From the NCBI RefSeq assembly GCF_016756775.1, contig NZ_JAERMU010000022.1, positions 1-64,000 of the forward strand: a stretch of DNA of 64,000 nucleotides, read 5' to 3'. Made by a program: the position numbers and the translations under genes. Below are positions 42,871 to 59,166 of the stretch, in pieces. Position 1 is the stretch's first letter, and every line of letters starts with the position of its first letter. The notes beneath the pieces are model-generated. The model was not told the origin of the DNA. It was given only the letters and a program-made list of their open reading frames with translations, and did not search any database. The DNA comes from Dryocola clanedunensis subsp. sulfonylureivorans. Lineage in GTDB: Bacteria; Pseudomonadota; Gammaproteobacteria; Enterobacterales; Enterobacteriaceae.

Positions 42871-43596
42871 ATGGCAACGCACTATGCACGATGGACAATA
42901 GATCCCAGTTATCTTTCACCGCACCTGGATGAAGATAGCCTGAATACCGCAAAAGCCCTCCCGCAGCGACGCCGCATCCGATTTCTGGCTTCCCGATCGC
43001 TACTCGCCGAACTGATATTTATGCTCTATGGCACCAAAACGCTGCCAAAAATTGTCACGACAGTGACCGGTCGTCCGCATTTTGTCGATCGCACATTGAC
43101 CGATTTCAGCATTGCCTATGCTGGTAATAGCGTCGGAGTTGCACTCACGACAGAAGGTCGGTGCGGGCTGGATATGGAGCTGCGTCCGTTTGGCCGGATC
43201 CCTTCCCCTGTTTCTACATTCAGCAGCAATGAAATGGCCTGGATCAACAATCAAAACGATCCCTCTGAGGCCCGTGCCCAGCTGCGCACCCTGCGCCAGA
43301 GCGCCTGTAAACTTACCGGCAGCGATGACGAGCTGCAGTTGATGCCCGGCGCCGGACGTTTACGGGTGAAACATCAGACGCAGATTGAAGCCATCAGCGA
43401 TGTGGAAGATATCCTGGTTTGGGCCTGCGCGGTATCACCCGCCGTAGAGCGACTATCATTGTGGGAGTTTGATAATCTGCACGGCTGGCACAGCCTGAAA
43501 GATGTGCAAGCCCGCCGCAGCGATCCGGACGGACGGATTATTCGTTTCTCCAGCCAGCCTTATGAAAAGCATCATTACCAAACCGATATTTCCTGA
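42871..43596 (+). CDS. yieE: YieE, phosphopantetheinyl-transferase-like protein
   Basis: A 241-residue protein like E. coli YieE, predicted to belong to the AcpT/Sfp 4'-phosphopantetheinyl transferases. RRRIRFLASRSLLAEL, FSIAYAGNSVGVAL and CGLDMELR (Mg-binding Asp and Glu) are the visible motifs; the FSSNEMAWI segment fits the third. GGGAG precedes the ATG. Its carrier-protein target is unknown. Probably one operon with chrR. Confidence 0.87.
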   Translation: MATHYARWTIDPSYLSPHLDEDSLNTAKALPQRRRIRFLASRSLLAELIFMLYGTKTLPKIVTTVTGRPHFVDRTLTDFSIAYAGNSVGVALTTEGRCGLDMELRPFGRIPSPVSTFSSNEMAWINNQNDPSEARAQLRTLRQSACKLTGSDDELQLMPGAGRLRVKHQTQIEAISDVEDILVWACAVSPAVERLSLWEFDNLHGWHSLKDVQARRSDPDGRIIRFSSQPYEKHHYQTDIS

Positions 43597-43620
43597 ACGT
43601 CCTGACAAAATGGAGTGTTT

Positions 43621-44187
43621 ATGTCCGATACGTTAAAGATAGTTACGTTACTGGGGAGCCTGCGCACAGGTTCATTCAACGCCATGGTCGCCCGCACGCT
43701 GCCGAAAATCGCCCCGGCGGGAATGAGCGTTGAGGCGCTGCCGTCCATCAAAGATATTCCTCTTTACGACGCGGATATGCAGCAGGATGAAGGCTTCCCG
43801 CAGACGGTAGAAGCCATCGCAGAGCAGATCCGCCGTGCGGACGGCGTGGTTATCGTCACCCCGGAGTATAACTATTCGGTTCCCGGCGGCCTGAAGAACG
43901 CTATCGACTGGCTGTCGCGCCTGCCCGAGCAGCCGCTGGCGGGGAAACCGCTACTGATTCAGACCAGTTCAATGGGGGCCATTGGCGGGGCACGCTGCCA
44001 GTATCACCTGCGTCAGATCCTGGTGTTCCTGGATGCGATGGTGATGAACAAGCCTGAGTTTATGGGCGGGGTCATTCAGAACAAGGTAGATACGCAGACT
44101 GGTGAAGTGGTTGATCAAGGCACGTTAGACCATCTTACCGGTCAGTTAACGGCATTTGGCGACTATATCAGGCGCGTAAGAGCCTAA
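43621..44187 (+). CDS. chrR: NAD(P)H:quinone / chromate reductase ChrR
   Basis: A 188-residue flavodoxin-like FMN reductase, length as in E. coli ChrR (YieF). GSLRTGSFNAMVAR (about 13-26) binds FMN phosphate; TPEYNYSVPGGLKNAIDWLS (about 78-97) is the isoalloxazine loop. It reduces quinones and chromate in two-electron steps. ATG 43621 has GGAG 7 bases upstream; an in-frame ATG lies two codons earlier. Confidence 0.93.
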   Translation: MSDTLKIVTLLGSLRTGSFNAMVARTLPKIAPAGMSVEALPSIKDIPLYDADMQQDEGFPQTVEAIAEQIRRADGVVIVTPEYNYSVPGGLKNAIDWLSRLPEQPLAGKPLLIQTSSMGAIGGARCQYHLRQILVFLDAMVMNKPEFMGGVIQNKVDTQTGEVVDQGTLDHLTGQLTAFGDYIRRVRA

Positions 44188-44193
44188 GAGTTC

Positions 44194-44228
44194 ATTCAGT
44201 AGATGCTCAGTACGAGCACCTACTGAAT
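44194..44228. terminator. Bidirectional hairpin between chrR and the OmpA-domain gene
   Basis: ATTCAGTAG pairs with CTACTGAAT and the inner TGCTC with GAGCA. It fills the gap of two convergent genes; U tracts are short. Confidence 0.65.
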
Positions 44229-44233
44229 TCAGG

Positions 44234-45385
44234 TTACTTCAATATTTTGATATCAATACGGCGATTTTTAGCACGATTTTCTTCAGTATTATTAGGCGCG
44301 ACAGGAAACTCTGAACCGAAGCCATGAGCCTCCAGATTGTCACCGTTAGCGCCTAAGTTAATTAAGCCCTGACGGACAGAGTCCGCGCGTTTTTTCGATA
44401 ACTCCAGATTGAAATCTTTATCACCTGTGTTATCCGTATAGCCACCAAGTTCCAGTCTGGTATTGGGGTAGGCTTTCATTATCTCAGCGATGTTTTTCAT
44501 CTGCTCTTCGGATTCAGGCTGAAGATCCGCACTGTTGGTTTTAAATTTTAGTCGGTCAAAAGACAGCCAGACAGATTTGTTGCCCTGACTTTCGATAACG
44601 CCAATCAGCTTATTTTCCATGCCTGATTCAGGAAACTTAAGCGTATTGCCATTAGGCAATTGCTTACTGATAAATGCGCCTAAATTACCCCATGAACTGG
44701 TCGTTTCAGTCGTTTTCTGTTGGAAGTAACACCCACGTAATACAAAAATAAGCAGTGCGATGAGTAGGACCCACAGCAGCCACCACGGCCATTTTTTCTT
44801 ACGCTTTTTTTTCTCTGGCTCGCGGGAAATTAAAGGATAATATTCAGCTAGCTCTTCTTTGCTGAGTAAATTAACTACACCTGCAGGCACGAGCGCATCA
44901 GAATGTTTTCTATGACTTATCAGCCACTCCTTCAAAGGTAGCGAATGCTCATCACTCTTAAGAAGATACTCTTTGATCGCATTAAAGAAGAAGGCCGAGC
45001 CGACAGTCATTATTTTTCTGACTGTTTCTGCAGGAAAACCCACATAGCGGGATATTTTCCTTTCCAGCTCGGCGGTAGACTCAGGGAAAAGCAATGCATT
45101 TAATTGTTCAATCATCGCACTCAGAACTGAACTGTCATGAGAAGCCGCCTCCCAGGAAAGATGTTGCATTGATTCATAAAAAGGAAGTTGCTCCAGCATT
45201 TTCACAAAATGATCATTTAAAGCAACGGTATTCAGGCAATCAATTGTTTTGTGCATTAATAGTGGGAAGATAGCCGCGAGCGTTTTTTTAACACCTAATT
45301 CATTTTCGCCAATAACTTCAGATATTGACGTTGTCATTTCAGATGAAATCCCTGCATCCAAGTTTTCAATAATGTTATTTTTCAT
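44234..45385 (-). CDS. OmpA C-domain protein with DUF937-like cytoplasmic part
   Basis: 383 residues. The N-terminal ~195 residues are helical and, in ISEVIGENELGVKKTLAAIF and PLLMHKT, look like DUF937 proteins. A basic stretch (EKKKRKKKW) is followed by one membrane helix (WWLLWVLLIALLIFVLRG, about 203-220). The C-terminal ~120 residues are an OmpA/MotB peptidoglycan-binding domain (ELGGYTDNTGDKDFNLELSK, AHGFGSEFPV, NRRIDIKI). It should span the inner membrane and grip the wall. ATG 45385 is used; a TTG lies three codons up. It is clearly richer in A+T than its neighbours and is absent at this place in E. coli, so probably acquired. I do not know its function. Confidence 0.75.
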   Translation of the reverse strand: MKNNIIENLDAGISSEMTTSISEVIGENELGVKKTLAAIFPLLMHKTIDCLNTVALNDHFVKMLEQLPFYESMQHLSWEAASHDSSVLSAMIEQLNALLFPESTAELERKISRYVGFPAETVRKIMTVGSAFFFNAIKEYLLKSDEHSLPLKEWLISHRKHSDALVPAGVVNLLSKEELAEYYPLISREPEKKKRKKKWPWWLLWVLLIALLIFVLRGCYFQQKTTETTSSWGNLGAFISKQLPNGNTLKFPESGMENKLIGVIESQGNKSVWLSFDRLKFKTNSADLQPESEEQMKNIAEIMKAYPNTRLELGGYTDNTGDKDFNLELSKKRADSVRQGLINLGANGDNLEAHGFGSEFPVAPNNTEENRAKNRRIDIKILK

Positions 45386-45582
45386 TTTATACAATCCATA
45401 GTATTCAAAAACCAGTCTAAATCTAAGGAACTCTTAGATTCAAAGAGTGGGGGAGTAAACACCAACAAATAGACAAGCACAACTTCATTTTCACATTCAA
45501 AATAGCTATTTCATTTATTTAAATACTGAAGAGTATGCCTGGCATTATTTTTTCCATAATGACAAATTAAAAAATTAGCCAT

Positions 45583-45610
45583 AAAAAAAGCCGGTCATAA
45601 TGACCGGCTT
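45583..45610 (-). terminator. Terminator of adeP
   Basis: GCCGGTCATAATGACCGGC followed on the minus strand by T7. The 190 bases between it and the OmpA-domain gene are AT-rich, with no gene seen; they should hold that gene's promoter. Confidence 0.85.
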
Positions 45611-45629
45611 CGTTTCACATTTTCGACAA

Positions 45630-46961
45630 TCAGTCGATAAACGCAATCTTCAGAATGAATAACAGCGCCACTACGATCACGCACGGGCTGAGTTCACGCC
45701 AGCGCCCCGTCCCCAGCTTCATCACCAGGTAAGAGATAAAGCCCAGCGCGATGCCTTCGGTAATAGAGAAGCTGAACGGCATCATTACCGCCGTGATAAA
45801 CGCCGGAACGGCTTCGGTCAGGTCGTCCCACTTCACGCGCGACAGGCTGGACGTCATCAGTACGCCAACGTAAATCAGCGCGCCCGCGGCGGCGTAGGCC
45901 GGAACCATTCCCGCCAGCGGCGACAGGAAGATAACCAGCAGGAACAGCAGACCTACGATTACTGCGGTAAGACCGGTGCGGCCGCCGACGGAGACGCCGG
46001 AGGAGCTTTCGATATAGGCGGTAACGGATGAGGTGCCGATGAAAGCACCGGCAACGGAAGAGATGCTGTCGACATACAGCGCCTGCTTCATGCGCGGGAA
46101 CTTGCCTTTGTCGTCCGTCAGCCCGGCTTTATCCGTTACGCCAATCAGCGTGCCGGAGGAGTCAAACAGGTTAACCAGCATAAAGGAGAAAATAACCCCC
46201 GCGAGGCCAATGTTCAGCGAACCGGCTAAATCCACCTGGCCGACCACGGACAGCACGTCCGGCGGCGCAGAAACAATGCCGCCGTAATGCACATCGCCCA
46301 GCATCCAGCCCAGCAGCGTGGTGACCACAATGGAGACCAGCACGGCGGCGTGGATATTACGTGAAGCCAGAATCGCGATGATAAAGAAGCCCAGCGCGCC
46401 CAGCAGCACGCTGTGCGAAGTCAGGTTACCGATGCTCACCAGCGTATCTTTGTTGGCCACGATGATGCCGGCGTTTTTCAGCCCCATCATGCCGATAAAC
46501 AGGCCAATCCCGCTGGTAATACCCACGCGCAGGCTGACCGGGATATTTGCAATCATCCAGTAGCGAACGCGGAAGATGGTCAGCAGCAGCAGACCGACGG
46601 CGCCCCAGAAGATGGCCCCCATGCCGACCTGCCAGGACAGCCCCATCGCGCCAACAACCACGAAAGCAAAGAAGGCGTTCAGGCCCATCGCAGGGGCAAG
46701 TGCCACCGGCAGATTGGCGAAAATCCCCATCAGGATGCTACCCAATGCGGCGATTAAACAGGTGGTGACGAATACGGCCTGGGTGTCCATACCGGCGGCG
46801 CCAAGGATCTGCGGGTTGACGAAAACGATATACACCATCGTCAGGAAGGTCGTAAGACCGGCGATCGCTTCGGTACGTACCGTGGTGCCGTGTTCGCGCA
46901 GTTTAAACACGCGCTCGAGCAGCCCCGGATTTGCAGCCGGAGTAGATTGTGGTTGGCTCAT
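45630..46961 (-). CDS. adeP: Adenine permease AdeP
   Basis: A 443-residue nucleobase:cation symporter of the AzgA type, closely like E. coli AdeP (YieG). LREHGTTVRTEAIAGLTTFL (about 21-40), PVALAPAMGLNAFFAF and GTSSVTAYIESSSGV are family marks. It imports adenine with protons. ATG 46961 aligns with E. coli; the frame runs open to 47492 but is antisense to yieH there. Confidence 0.92.
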   Translation of the reverse strand: MSQPQSTPAANPGLLERVFKLREHGTTVRTEAIAGLTTFLTMVYIVFVNPQILGAAGMDTQAVFVTTCLIAALGSILMGIFANLPVALAPAMGLNAFFAFVVVGAMGLSWQVGMGAIFWGAVGLLLLTIFRVRYWMIANIPVSLRVGITSGIGLFIGMMGLKNAGIIVANKDTLVSIGNLTSHSVLLGALGFFIIAILASRNIHAAVLVSIVVTTLLGWMLGDVHYGGIVSAPPDVLSVVGQVDLAGSLNIGLAGVIFSFMLVNLFDSSGTLIGVTDKAGLTDDKGKFPRMKQALYVDSISSVAGAFIGTSSVTAYIESSSGVSVGGRTGLTAVIVGLLFLLVIFLSPLAGMVPAYAAAGALIYVGVLMTSSLSRVKWDDLTEAVPAFITAVMMPFSFSITEGIALGFISYLVMKLGTGRWRELSPCVIVVALLFILKIAFID

Positions 46962-47141
46962 GAGTCTTGATTCCGAACTTGAGAGGGAAAAATCCGTCGT
47001 TATCCTATACCAAAAAGGCAAAATGTTGATGGTGGAAATGGACTTTTTTTCATTCAATTTGTTTATACGGCAACGATTGCGTACCGCATTAATTGCGCAA
47101 ATTGGGTAAGATGGTTCTTCACTTTTTGAGAAGGAAGCGGC

Positions 47142-47807
47142 ATGTCCCGGATAGATGCGGTGTTCTTTGACTGCGACGGCACCCTGGTCGACAGTGAAGT
47201 AATTTGCTCCAGAGCCTACGTACATATGTTTGCGCAATACGGCATCGAACTTGCGCTCGAAGAGGTCTTTAAGACGTTCAAGGGCGTGAAGCTCTACGAA
47301 ATTATCGACAATATAAGTCAACGCTATGACGTGCGCCTCGATAAAACCGAGCTTGAGCCGGTTTACCGCGCTGAAGTCGCAAGGCTGTTCGACAGTGAGT
47401 TGCAGGAGATTCTGGGGGCGAAAGCGCTTATCGAGCGGGTAAAAGTGCCGATGTGTATCGTCTCCAACGGGCCGGTCAGCAAAATGCAGCACTCGCTGGG
47501 CAGAACCGGCATGCTCGACGCTTTCCCGGACAGGCTCTACAGCGGCTACGATATTCAGCGCTGGAAACCAGACCCGGCGCTAATGTTCCACGCAGCTGAT
47601 GCAATGGGCGTTGAGGTCAAAAACTGCGTGCTGGTGGACGATTCTATGGCGGGTGCGCAATCGGGCGTTGCGGCAGGCATGGAGGTCTTCTATTTCTGCG
47701 CCGATCCGCATAACACGCCGATCGATCATCCAAAAGTCACGACGTTTACGGATTTGGCACAGCTGCCGGCACTCTGGCGCGCCCGGGGCTGGGATATTAC
47801 GCAATAA
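47142..47807 (+). CDS. yieH: HAD phosphatase YieH (6-phosphogluconate phosphatase)
   Basis: A 221-residue beta-phosphoglucomutase-like HAD enzyme, same length as E. coli YieH. Motif I FFDCDGTLVDSE (about 8-19), motif II IVSNGP, Lys in RWKPDP and motif IV VLVDDSMAGAQSG are complete. AGGAAG lies 6 bases before the ATG. It is divergent from adeP. Confidence 0.92.
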   Translation: MSRIDAVFFDCDGTLVDSEVICSRAYVHMFAQYGIELALEEVFKTFKGVKLYEIIDNISQRYDVRLDKTELEPVYRAEVARLFDSELQEILGAKALIERVKVPMCIVSNGPVSKMQHSLGRTGMLDAFPDRLYSGYDIQRWKPDPALMFHAADAMGVEVKNCVLVDDSMAGAQSGVAAGMEVFYFCADPHNTPIDHPKVTTFTDLAQLPALWRARGWDITQ

Positions 47808-47812
47808 AAAAA

Positions 47813-47840
47813 GCCGGATAGCGCTAACGCTTATCCGGCC
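47813..47840. repeat. REP element between yieH and phoU
   Basis: GCCGGATAGCG...CGCTTATCCGGCC, the E. coli-like REP form, between convergent yieH and phoU. The A7 run before it makes it a possible phoU-side terminator. Confidence 0.8.
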
Positions 47841-47866
47841 TATGATTTTTCAGATGCCGGGAAAAA

Positions 47867-48592
47867 TTACTCTTTCGGATCGCTGCCCGCCAGCAGCTTG
47901 TCCAGCTCGTCGCCGCCCACGTGACGGAAGTCCTGTCCCTTCACGAAGTAGAAGATGAACTCGCAGATGTTCTGGCAGCGGTCGCCGATACGCTCGATGG
48001 AGCGGGCGCAGAACAGCGCGGTGAGCACGCTTGGAATCGTGCGCGTGTCTTCCATCATGTAAGTCATCAGCTGGCGCACGATGCCTTCATATTCCTGGTC
48101 AACTTTCTTGTCTTCGCGGTAGATGCGCACCGCTTCGTCCAGATCCATACGCGCGAAGGCGTCCAGCACGTCGTGCAGCATCTGCACCGTGTGGCGGCCC
48201 AGAGATTCCAGGCTAACCAGCAGCGGCTGATGCTGCTGGGAGAACTTCTCCAGCGCCGTGCGGCAGATTTTGTCCGCCACGTCACCGATGCGTTCCAGCT
48301 CGGAGATAGTCTTGATGATCGCCATCACCAGGCGCAGATCGCTGGCGGTGGGCTGACGCTTGGCGATGATGCGCACGCAGGCTTCATCGATTGCCACCTC
48401 CATCATGTTGACCTTCTGGTCACCTTCGATGACCTGCTTCGCCAGTTCGCTGTCCTGATTGTGCATCGCGGTGATCGCATCGGAGAGCTGCTGTTCCACC
48501 AGCCCGCCCATGGTCATCACCTGAGTGCGAATGTATTCCAGCTCAGCGTTAAACTGACCGGAAATGTGTTTGTTGAGATTCAGATTGTCCAT
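47867..48592 (-). CDS. phoU: Phosphate signalling protein PhoU
   Basis: A 241-residue all-helical protein with two PhoU repeats ([12 protein letters not shown] and [12 protein letters not shown] are the matching metal-binding motifs). It links the PstSCAB transporter to PhoR and shuts the Pho regulon when phosphate is ample. ATG 48592 aligns with E. coli; the frame is open to 48688 inside pstB. In E. coli cbr/bgl genes lie between yieH and phoU; here they are absent. Confidence 0.95.
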   Translation of the reverse strand: MDNLNLNKHISGQFNAELEYIRTQVMTMGGLVEQQLSDAITAMHNQDSELAKQVIEGDQKVNMMEVAIDEACVRIIAKRQPTASDLRLVMAIIKTISELERIGDVADKICRTALEKFSQQHQPLLVSLESLGRHTVQMLHDVLDAFARMDLDEAVRIYREDKKVDQEYEGIVRQLMTYMMEDTRTIPSVLTALFCARSIERIGDRCQNICEFIFYFVKGQDFRHVGGDELDKLLAGSDPKE

Positions 48593-48605
48593 TGCGTGCT
48601 CCAAA

Positions 48606-51279
<2,674 letters not shown>

Positions 51280-51311
51280 TTACTCTTTTAGTTAAACATG
51301 TTTACGAAATC

Positions 51312-51383
51312 GCCGGATGGCGTCTGCGTCTGTCCGGCCTACAGTCAGAGCCGTAGGGCGGGTAAGCCTGAGGGTCACCCGCC
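51312..51383. repeat. REP pair between pstS and pstC
   Basis: Units at 51312-51339 (GCCGGATGGCG...GTCCGGCC) and 51356-51383 (GGGCGGGTAAGC...CACCCGCC). Placed after pstS, they would guard its message so that binding protein outnumbers PstCAB. Confidence 0.8.
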
Positions 51384-51403
51384 ATTTTCGTCAGAAGGCT
51401 AAA

Positions 51404-52480
<1,077 letters not shown>

Positions 52481-52505
52481 TTAAGTCGTTGCAGGGTAGA
52501 AAATA

Positions 52506-52555
52506 GGACAGTTTGGTGACAGATAAATGTACGAATTATGACAGTTTTATGACAG
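52506..52555 (-). promoter_or_regulatory. Two PhoB boxes of the pst operon
   Basis: Minus strand: CTGTCATAAAACTGTCATA (52537-52555) and CTGTCACCAAACTGTCC (52506-52522). Both fit the PhoB direct repeat CTGTCAT-A/T-rich-CTGTCA. The second is weaker and lies nearer the gene, replacing the -35 region. Confidence 0.9.
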
Positions 52556-52627
52556 TCCCTTTCGGACATGACGCTTAAGCGAGATGTGAATTAAAAAGTA
52601 TTAAAAATCAGTGAGTTTCATAGAAAT

Positions 52628-52651
52628 AAAAAAGCTGCCCGCAGGCAGCTT
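52628..52651 (-). terminator. glmS terminator; empty Tn7 attachment point
   Basis: GCTGCC/GGCAGC hairpin followed on the minus strand by T6. Tn7 inserts about 25 bases past the glmS stop, which falls in this hairpin (near 52651). No Tn7 end or target duplication is seen and pstS follows normally, so the site is unoccupied. Confidence 0.8.
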
Positions 52652-52675
52652 CTGAAACATCTTTATGACAGTAGA

Positions 52676-54505
52676 TTACTCAACGGTAACCGATTTCGCC
52701 AGGTTACGCGGCTGATCCACGTCGGTGCCTTTGATAAGCGCAACGTGATAAGAGAGCAGCTGCAACGGCACGGTATAGAAGATTGGGGCAATAACCTCTT
52801 CGACGTGCGGCATTTCAATGATGTGCATGTTGTCGCTGCTGGTGAAACCTGCATCCCGATCGGCGAAGACGTACAGCTGGCCACCGCGGGCGCGCACTTC
52901 TTCGATGTTGGACTTCAGTTTTTCCAGCAGTTCGTTGTTAGGTGCCACAACGATGACCGGCATATCTGCATCGATTAACGCCAGCGGGCCGTGCTTCAGT
53001 TCGCCCGCCGCGTACGCTTCAGCGTGAATATAAGAGATCTCTTTGAGCTTCAGCGCACCTTCCATGGCGATCGGGTACTGGTCGCCACGGCCGAGGAACA
53101 GCGCGTGGTGCTTGTCGGAGAAATCTTCCGCCAGCGCTTCAATGCGTTTGTCCTGGGAGAGCATCTGCTCGATGCGGCTTGGCAGCGCCTGTAAGCCGTG
53201 CACAATGTCGTGCTCAACCTGAGCGTCAGCGCCTTTCAGGCGGCTCAGCTTAGCCACCAGCATCAGCAGAACGGTCAGCTGCGTGGTGAACGCCTTGGTG
53301 GACGCTACGCCAATTTCTGTACCCGCATTGGTCATCAGGGACAGATCGGATTCCCGCACCAGCGATGAGCCAGGTACGTTACAGACCGCCAGCGATCCCA
53401 GATAGCCCAGCTCTTTGGACAGGCGAAGCGCCGCCAGGGTATCCGCCGTTTCACCGGACTGAGAAAGAGTAATCATCAGGCTGTTGCGGCGTACCGCGGA
53501 TTTGCGGTAGCGGAATTCGGAAGCGATCTCCACGTCGCAAGGCACACCGGCCAGGGCTTCAAACCAGTAGCGGGAAACCATGCCGGAGTTATAAGAGGTG
53601 CCGCAGGCTACAATCTGGATGTGCTCCACCTGTGCCAGCATCTCGTTCGCTTTCGGGCCAAGCTCGGTCAAATCCACTTCGCCGTGGCTGATACGACCGG
53701 CCAGGGTATTTTTGATGGCGTTCGGCTGCTCGTAGATCTCTTTTTGCATGTAGTGACGGTAGATGCCTTTGTCACCCGCGTCATACTGCAAATTAGATTC
53801 GATGTCCGGGCGTTTAACCGCCTCGCCTTTGGTGTTGAAAATGTTGACGGAACGACGGGTCACTTCCGCGATATCGCCTTCTTCCAGGAAGATGAAGCGG
53901 CGGGTCACCGGCAGCAGCGCCAGCTGATCGGAGGCGATAAAGTTCTCGCCCATGCCGAGGCCGATAACCATCGGGCTGCCGGAACGGGCAGCCAGCAGTA
54001 CGCCCGGGTTGCGGGTATCCATGATAACCGTGCCGTAGGCACCGCGCAGCTGAGGGATCGCGCGTAATACGGCTTCACGCAGCGTGCCGCCCTGCTCCAG
54101 CTCCCAGTGTACTAAGTGAGCAATCACTTCGGTATCGGTCTGGGAAACGAAGGTATACCCGCGCTCCTGCAAAGAGACGCGCAGCGGCTCGTAGTTTTCG
54201 ATGATGCCGTTGTGAACCACCGCAATATGTTCGGACACATGCGGGTGAGCGTTTACTTCGGAAGGTTCGCCATGTGTCGCCCAGCGGGTGTGTGCGATCC
54301 CGGTCCCGCCATGTAGCGCGGTTTCTTCTGCGGCTTCCGCCAGCTTTTGTACTTTACCCAGACGACGCAGACGGGTCATATGACCCTGCTCGTCGACAAC
54401 TGCCAGACCCGCGGAGTCATAACCACGGTATTCCAGACGGCGTAGTCCTTCGAGAAGGATTTCAGCGATATCACGTTGCGCGACCGCGCCAACAATTCCA
54501 CACAT
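52676..54505 (-). CDS. glmS: Glucosamine-6-phosphate synthase GlmS
   Basis: 609 residues, as in E. coli. Glutaminase domain with the nucleophile Cys2 (MCGIVGAVA), then two SIS domains ([16 protein letters not shown] and [27 protein letters not shown]) that turn fructose-6-P and glutamine ammonia into GlcN-6-P. The end [11 protein letters not shown] is where TnsD binds for Tn7 entry. In enterobacteria its translation is activated by the GlmZ sRNA; an ATGGCGA/TCGCCAT hairpin lies just upstream of its leader. Confidence 0.96.
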   Translation of the reverse strand: MCGIVGAVAQRDIAEILLEGLRRLEYRGYDSAGLAVVDEQGHMTRLRRLGKVQKLAEAAEETALHGGTGIAHTRWATHGEPSEVNAHPHVSEHIAVVHNGIIENYEPLRVSLQERGYTFVSQTDTEVIAHLVHWELEQGGTLREAVLRAIPQLRGAYGTVIMDTRNPGVLLAARSGSPMVIGLGMGENFIASDQLALLPVTRRFIFLEEGDIAEVTRRSVNIFNTKGEAVKRPDIESNLQYDAGDKGIYRHYMQKEIYEQPNAIKNTLAGRISHGEVDLTELGPKANEMLAQVEHIQIVACGTSYNSGMVSRYWFEALAGVPCDVEIASEFRYRKSAVRRNSLMITLSQSGETADTLAALRLSKELGYLGSLAVCNVPGSSLVRESDLSLMTNAGTEIGVASTKAFTTQLTVLLMLVAKLSRLKGADAQVEHDIVHGLQALPSRIEQMLSQDKRIEALAEDFSDKHHALFLGRGDQYPIAMEGALKLKEISYIHAEAYAAGELKHGPLALIDADMPVIVVAPNNELLEKLKSNIEEVRARGGQLYVFADRDAGFTSSDNMHIIEMPHVEEVIAPIFYTVPLQLLSYHVALIKGTDVDQPRNLAKSVTVE

Positions 54506-54678
54506 AGTCGTTATTTCCTGATAATGGCGATTTCGCCATGTGTTGTCGCTGACCTGTATTTCCCGATTTACGGGGCCCCGAGCCTTGTAGAGAGTGGGGT
54601 TATAGTTTTGGTACTGCTGCAGGGCGGGCTGTTTTCGAGAACAACCTTCACCCCAGTTTTACTCGGTCCTGCATGCAG

Positions 54679-54704
54679 GGTGGATAAGCGAAGCGCCATC
54701 CACC
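54679..54704. repeat. REP-like palindrome between glmU and glmS
   Basis: GGTGGATAAGCG...CGCCATCCACC, same family as 263-289 and 8120-8144, in the glmU-glmS gap. Confidence 0.75.
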
Positions 54705-54716
54705 GCAGACTGGAAA

Positions 54717-56087
54717 CTACTTCTTCTTCACCGGACGCTGCCAGCCCTGAATATGGGTCTGCTTAACGCGGCTGATGACCAGCTCGTTTTCAGCAACGTT
54801 GCGGGTAACCGTGGTGCCAGCACCGATAGTTACGCCGTTCCCCACGGTCACCGGGGCCACCAGCTGTGTGTCGGAACCGACAAACACGTCGTCGCCAATA
54901 ATGGTTTTGTGCTTGTTCGCGCCGTCATAGTTACAGGTGATAGTGCCCGCGCCGATATTCACGTTGTCGCCAATATCTGCATCGCCTAAATAGCTCAGGT
55001 GCCCTGCTTTGGAGCCTTTACCCAGACGCGCTTTTTTCATTTCGACGAAGTTGCCAACGTGCGCACCTTCAGCCAGTTCGGCCCCTGGGCGCAGGCGTGT
55101 AAACGGACCAATAGTGCAGGCAGCGGCCAGGGTGGCATCTTCAACTACGGTATAAGCGCTGATTTCGCAGTCGTCGCCGATAACGCAGTTCTTCAGCACG
55201 CAGCCGGTGGCGATTTTTACTCGATGGCCCAGCGTGACGTTGCCTTCAATAATCACATTAGTATCGATTTCGACATCACGCCCGTGGCTCAGCGTGCCGC
55301 GCAGGTCGAAACGCTGCGGGTCACGCAGCATCACGCCCGCCAGCAGCAGCCTGTCAGCCTGCTCGGTCTGATAAACACGCTCCAGACGAGAGAGCTGCAG
55401 ACGGTTGTTCACGCCTTCCACTTCGCTGAGCCTGTCCGGATGCACCGCATTGATTTCGCGGCCTTCCTGGTGCGCCAGAGCGATGATATCGGTGATATAG
55501 AACTCGCCCTGAGCATTGTTGTTATCCAGCTTGCCCAGCCAGCGTTTCAGATCCGCACCGTTGGCAATCAAAATACCGGTGTTAATCTCATTGATTTTGC
55601 GCTGCTCATCGGTAGCGTCTTTGTGTTCCACAATTCCGACAACGGTGCCGTTTTCGCGGGCGATACGGCCATAGCCGGTTGGATCGTCAAGCTTAACGGT
55701 CAACAGGCCAATGCCGCCCTGCGGTTTTGCTTCACGCAGGCGCTGTAGCGTCTCAACGGAAATCAGCGGCACGTCGCCGTACAGCATCAGGATATCTTCG
55801 TCGTCCGCGAAGAATGGCGCGGCCTGTTGCATAGCGTGGCCGGTACCCAGCTGCTCCGCCTGTAAAACCCAGTTCAGGGAACCATCGTTAAGGGTCTGCT
55901 TCAGCAGATCGCCGCCGTGGCCGTAAACCAGATGTACATGCTGCGCGCCTAAATTTTTAGCTGCATCAATAACATGCTGAACCATTGGTTTGCCGGCGAG
56001 GGTGTGCAGCACCTTCGGGAGGTCGGAATACATGCGGGTCCCTTTGCCAGCGGCAAGGATAACCACGCTCATCGCACTGTTTGACAT
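54717..56087 (-). CDS. glmU: GlmU, GlcNAc-1-P uridyltransferase / acetyltransferase
   Basis: 456 residues. Pyrophosphorylase domain with [18 protein letters not shown] (about 11-28); then a left-handed beta-helix acetyltransferase (about 250-456, repeats such as [15 protein letters not shown] and [15 protein letters not shown]). It makes UDP-GlcNAc from GlcN-1-P for wall and LPS. Co-transcribed with glmS. Confidence 0.96.
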   Translation of the reverse strand: MSNSAMSVVILAAGKGTRMYSDLPKVLHTLAGKPMVQHVIDAAKNLGAQHVHLVYGHGGDLLKQTLNDGSLNWVLQAEQLGTGHAMQQAAPFFADDEDILMLYGDVPLISVETLQRLREAKPQGGIGLLTVKLDDPTGYGRIARENGTVVGIVEHKDATDEQRKINEINTGILIANGADLKRWLGKLDNNNAQGEFYITDIIALAHQEGREINAVHPDRLSEVEGVNNRLQLSRLERVYQTEQADRLLLAGVMLRDPQRFDLRGTLSHGRDVEIDTNVIIEGNVTLGHRVKIATGCVLKNCVIGDDCEISAYTVVEDATLAAACTIGPFTRLRPGAELAEGAHVGNFVEMKKARLGKGSKAGHLSYLGDADIGDNVNIGAGTITCNYDGANKHKTIIGDDVFVGSDTQLVAPVTVGNGVTIGAGTTVTRNVAENELVISRVKQTHIQGWQRPVKKK

Positions 56088-56348
56088 ACGCGTCCTGACT
56101 TAAAATTGTGAGAGAAGTAAAACGATTTCACGTTGAAATATCTACATATTTTGCAGCAAAAAACGCGTTGGTGGAAATTCAGTCTTAAACAAGCGTTTTC
56201 CCTGCGCGTTGGGCTCAAGTGTAGGCAGATTAAGGACAAAAATGTATACCCGATCAACCGAAAGCAGGGCATCTCTTTGGATTTATGCTTCTTTTCGCCT
56301 GAGAATAAAGACGGCCGGTATAGAAGAGGAGGGGAACTTCATGGAGGT

Positions 56349-56383
56349 AAAAAAATGCCAGTGAGGAGCACTCACTGGCATTT
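56349..56383 (-). terminator. Terminator of the atp operon
   Basis: AAATGCCAGTGAG/CTCACTGGCATTT with a 5-base loop and a T run on the minus strand, just after atpC. The 265 bases from here to glmU hold the glmU promoter region and no gene I can see. Confidence 0.85.
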
Positions 56384-56401
56384 GTCTTTTCAAGCAGGTA
56401 G

Positions 56402-56821
56402 TTACATCGCTTTTCTGGTCAATTCGATAACGCGTAGTTTCGCGATCGCCTTCGCCAGTTCAGCAGAAGCCTGAGCGTAGTCCACATCACCGTGGGAGCT
56501 ATGGATGTGCTCTTCCGCTTTACGTTTCGCTTCCAGGGCTCGCGCTTCGTCGAGATCCTGGCCGCGAATTGCGGTATCAGCCAGCACGGTAACCGTGCCT
56601 GGCTGCACTTCCAACACACCACCGGACAGGTAGATGAACTCTTCTTGTCCGTGCTGTTTAACGATGCGGATCATACCAGGCTTAATGGCGGTGAGCAGCG
56701 GCGCGTGACCCGGGAAAATACCCAGCTCGCCTTCGCTACCCGTTACCTGGATCTTCTCGACCAGACCGGAGAACATTTGGCTCTCCGCGCTGACGACGTC
56801 CAGGTGATATGTCATTGCCAT
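56402..56821 (-). CDS. atpC: ATP synthase epsilon subunit
   Basis: 139 residues. N-terminal beta-sandwich ([33 protein letters not shown]) and C-terminal helical hairpin that inhibits the enzyme. Part of the central stalk with gamma. Last gene of atpIBEFHAGDC. Confidence 0.96.
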   Translation of the reverse strand: MAMTYHLDVVSAESQMFSGLVEKIQVTGSEGELGIFPGHAPLLTAIKPGMIRIVKQHGQEEFIYLSGGVLEVQPGTVTVLADTAIRGQDLDEARALEAKRKAEEHIHSSHGDVDYAQASAELAKAIAKLRVIELTRKAM

Positions 56822-56841
56822 GTCACCCTCCGATTAAGGCG

Positions 56842-59116
<2,275 letters not shown>

Positions 59117-59166
59117 GAGCTTCTCCTCAATGCCTTGCGGCTTGCCCTAAGACAAGCCGCCAGACT

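Noticed and set aside
46962-47492. N-terminal extension of adeP
   Set aside because: The extension is antisense to yieH and has no similarity to the permease; the ATG at 46961 matches the E. coli start.
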